Source: Prevotellaceae bacterium
GTDB lineage: Bacteria; Bacteroidota; Bacteroidia; Bacteroidales; Bacteroidaceae
Assembly (NCBI GenBank): GCA_031262265.1
Contig: JAISIB010000038.1
Location: 1 to 7,054 of the forward strand
DNA length: 7,054 nucleotides
Direction of reading: 5' to 3'
The position numbers and the translations under genes are program-made. Shown here piece by piece: positions 5,192 to 7,054 of this stretch. The notes under the pieces are model-generated. The model searched no databases and had not been told where the DNA came from. It saw only the letters and a program-made list of their open reading frames with translations. Within the stretch, counting starts at the first letter, position 1. Every line of letters starts with the position of its first letter.

Positions 5192-7054
5192 ATGCAAAAC
5201 AAAGGAATTGTTAAAGTTTTTGCGGTACTACTCATCCTTGTTTGCGCTTTCTATTTGTCGTTCTCGTTCGTAACGAGTCATTACACAGGCAAAGCAGCAA
5301 AGTACGCAAACGGAGATGTGGCTAAAGAACAGTTCTACATGGACTCGTTGGCGAACCAAAAAGTCTGGCTGGGTAGCTATACGCTAAGAGAATGTCGTGA
5401 AATGGAAATAGGATTGGGTCTCGACCTCAAAGGAGGTATGAACGTAATCCTGGAAGTTTCGGTAGCAGACGTAGTAAAGGCACTGGCTGACGGAAAATCA
5501 GACGAACTGTTCAATCAAGCGTTAGCTTCGGCAAGTAGATTACAGCGAACCAGTCAAGATGACTTCATATCTTTATTTATCAGAGAATATCGTCGTGTAG
5601 CTCCCGATGCTCGTTTAGCAGAACTATTCGCTACGCAAAAATTGAAAGATAAGGTCACGCAACGATCAAGCGATAGCGAAGTAGAAGCCGTATTGCGCAC
5701 CGAAGTACAATCGGCCATCGACAATTCTTTCAACGTACTGCGTACACGTATCGACCGTTTCGGCGTCGTACAGCCCAATATTCAGCGACTGGAAGGCGGG
5801 ACGGGACGTATCATGATAGAACTGCCGGGTATCAAAGAGCCGGAACGCGTGCGTAAGCTCTTGCAAGGCTCCGCCAACTTGGAGTTTTTCGAAACATATA
5901 ACGCTTCGGAAGTATTATCGGCGTTCCAAATATCCGACACCAAGCTGCGTACGCTATTGACTGACCCTACGTTGCAATCGGCCGACGCTGCCGATGCTAT
6001 CGAAGCAGAGCAAACGCAGAACGCCGCAGCCCAAGCGACTACTTCTACGCCGAGTGCAGCTACGCGCGACAGTTTGTTGGCGTCGGTTACAGGTACGACG
6101 CCGGAAACATCCGCAAATGACGAACAGATCCGTAAACAATATCCGTTGCTATCCATTCTTAGTCTCAACTCTACGGGACAAGGACCGGTCATCGGATACG
6201 CGCATTACCGCGATACGGCTACGATCAATAAATACCTGACCATTCCGGAAATAAAAGCCGAATTTCCACGCGAACTACGCGTGCTATGGGGTGTAGCTCC
6301 TATGGGGAACGGCGAACAAAGCGAGATTTATGAATTATATGCTATCAAAGTTACCGACCGTACAGGCAATGCGCCACTAACCGGTGAGGCCGTCGACGAT
6401 GCTTCCGACACATTCGACCAATTCGGTCGTCCGGTTGTCAGCATGTCTATGAATACGGAAGGATCGCGTAAGTGGGCGCAACTAACGGCTGCCAATATCG
6501 GACGATCCATTGCAATCGTATTGGATAGTTACGTCTACTCCGCACCGACGGTAAATACGGAAATCACGGGCGGGCGTTCGGAAATCAGCGGACAGTTCAC
6601 TCCTGAACAAACGAAGGACTTGGCGAATGTGTTGAAGTCGGGTAAAATGCCCGCGCCTACTCGTATCGTACAAGAAGACATTATTGGTCCTTCGTTGGGA
6701 CAAGAGTCTATCAACGCCGGACTGATCTCGTTTGTCTTATCTATGGTCTTGTTGTTACTATATATATGCGCGGTGTACGGAGTTATCCCGGGTTTGATTG
6801 CATACGCGGCACTTCTGTTCAACATATTCTTCACGATGGGAATACTCGCCTCGTTCCAGGCTGCTTTGACCATGTCCGGTTTAGCGGGTATCGTACTTAC
6901 GTTAGGTATGGCAGTCGATGCGAACGTGCTGATATATGAGAGAACCAAAGAAGAACTTCGCGCCGGTAAAGTTGTTAAGAAGGCGTTGTCCGATGGTTAT
7001 TCCAACGCATTCTCAGCTATATTCGATTCTAACTTCACTTCGTTGATTACCGGT
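5192..7054 (+). CDS. secDF: Protein translocase subunit SecD, probably SecDF fusion, N-terminal 621 codons (continues past the right edge)
   Basis: SecD/SecF are inner-membrane RND-family proteins that use the proton gradient to pull exported proteins through SecYEG from the periplasmic side. The reading frame is open to the window end. Visible in order: TM1 at about 7-26; the GLGLDLKGG motif at 74-82; an extended periplasmic P1 domain; SIAIVLDSYVYSAP at 439-452 with ITGGRSEISGQFT at 458-470 and EDIIGPSLGQESI at 495-507, all classic SecD; TM2 and TM3 within about 509-553; and TM4 with GMAVDANVLIYER at 572-584, where D576 matches the proton-relay Asp of TM4 (D519 in E. coli, D340 in Thermus, from memory). 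The sequence stops in DSNFTSLITG, early TM5. An Ala/Thr/Ser-rich, low-complexity insertion at about 261-310 is absent from E. coli SecD. Bacteroidota usually fuse SecF to SecD, but that half is outside the window. The ATG follows A-rich AACATAAA without a Shine-Dalgarno. Confidence 0.92.
   Translation, partial: MQNKGIVKVFAVLLILVCAFYLSFSFVTSHYTGKAAKYANGDVAKEQFYMDSLANQKVWLGSYTLRECREMEIGLGLDLKGGMNVILEVSVADVVKALADGKSDELFNQALASASRLQRTSQDDFISLFIREYRRVAPDARLAELFATQKLKDKVTQRSSDSEVEAVLRTEVQSAIDNSFNVLRTRIDRFGVVQPNIQRLEGGTGRIMIELPGIKEPERVRKLLQGSANLEFFETYNASEVLSAFQISDTKLRTLLTDPTLQSADAADAIEAEQTQNAAAQATTSTPSAATRDSLLASVTGTTPETSANDEQIRKQYPLLSILSLNSTGQGPVIGYAHYRDTATINKYLTIPEIKAEFPRELRVLWGVAPMGNGEQSEIYELYAIKVTDRTGNAPLTGEAVDDASDTFDQFGRPVVSMSMNTEGSRKWAQLTAANIGRSIAIVLDSYVYSAPTVNTEITGGRSEISGQFTPEQTKDLANVLKSGKMPAPTRIVQEDIIGPSLGQESINAGLISFVLSMVLLLLYICAVYGVIPGLIAYAALLFNIFFTMGILASFQAALTMSGLAGIVLTLGMAVDANVLIYERTKEELRAGKVVKKALSDGYSNAFSAIFDSNFTSLITG

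Noticed and set aside
6535..6948. Minus-strand reading frame of 137 codons opposite SecD
   Set aside because: The plus strand carries unmistakable SecD motifs throughout; the antisense frame has no start context or recognisable domain.

Overview
The window reads as ordinary Bacteroidales chromosome, with moderate GC (about half). Three things point there: the divergent Mfd N-terminus matches the Bacteroides/Porphyromonas form, promoter-like boxes of the Bacteroidetes type TAnnTTTG precede the transcription units, and start codons follow A-rich leaders instead of strong Shine-Dalgarno sites. The protein forms (free-standing MetH activation domain, SecD with a large Ala/Thr-rich insertion) also fit Bacteroidota. 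I cannot place the genus; a Porphyromonadaceae/Tannerellaceae-type host is a guess.

Layout: (1) 1-356, minus strand, the first 118 codons of mfd (transcription-repair coupling factor). (2) 357-440, a compact divergent promoter region holding a perfect 10-bp inverted repeat, each arm carrying a TACTTTTG box facing outward. (3) 441-3293, a tight plus-strand three-gene run: a DPM1-like polyprenyl-phosphate mannosyltransferase (GT2), a dihydroorotase (PyrC) overlapping it by 50 nt, and a free-standing cobalamin-dependent methionine synthase activation domain overlapping PyrC by 4 nt (ATGA). (4) 3294-3395, a 102-nt gap with weak hairpins and a candidate promoter. (5) 3396-4943, a secreted M28 zinc exopeptidase of the carboxypeptidase Q type. 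(6) 4944-5191, a 248-nt gap with a strong 13+5 bp hairpin (probable terminator), a second small hairpin, and a good Bacteroidetes-type promoter. (7) 5192 to the window end, the SecD half of secD/secDF, cut by the window edge in the fifth membrane segment; it has no stop codon in the window.

The genes do not form one pathway. The three-gene run mixes lipid-linked sugar donor synthesis, pyrimidine biosynthesis and methionine synthase repair, so it is probably a housekeeping operon of convenience. The last two units concern the envelope: a periplasmic or exported peptidase, and the Sec motor subunit that helps exported proteins across the inner membrane.

I found no mobile element, CRISPR array, tRNA, rRNA or defence system, and no credible evidence for an undescribed multi-gene system. 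The points most worth checking are the stand-alone MetH activation protein, the symmetrical divergent promoter, the allantoinase-like lysine in the dihydroorotase, the 50-nt gene overlap, and the paired hairpins before secDF.
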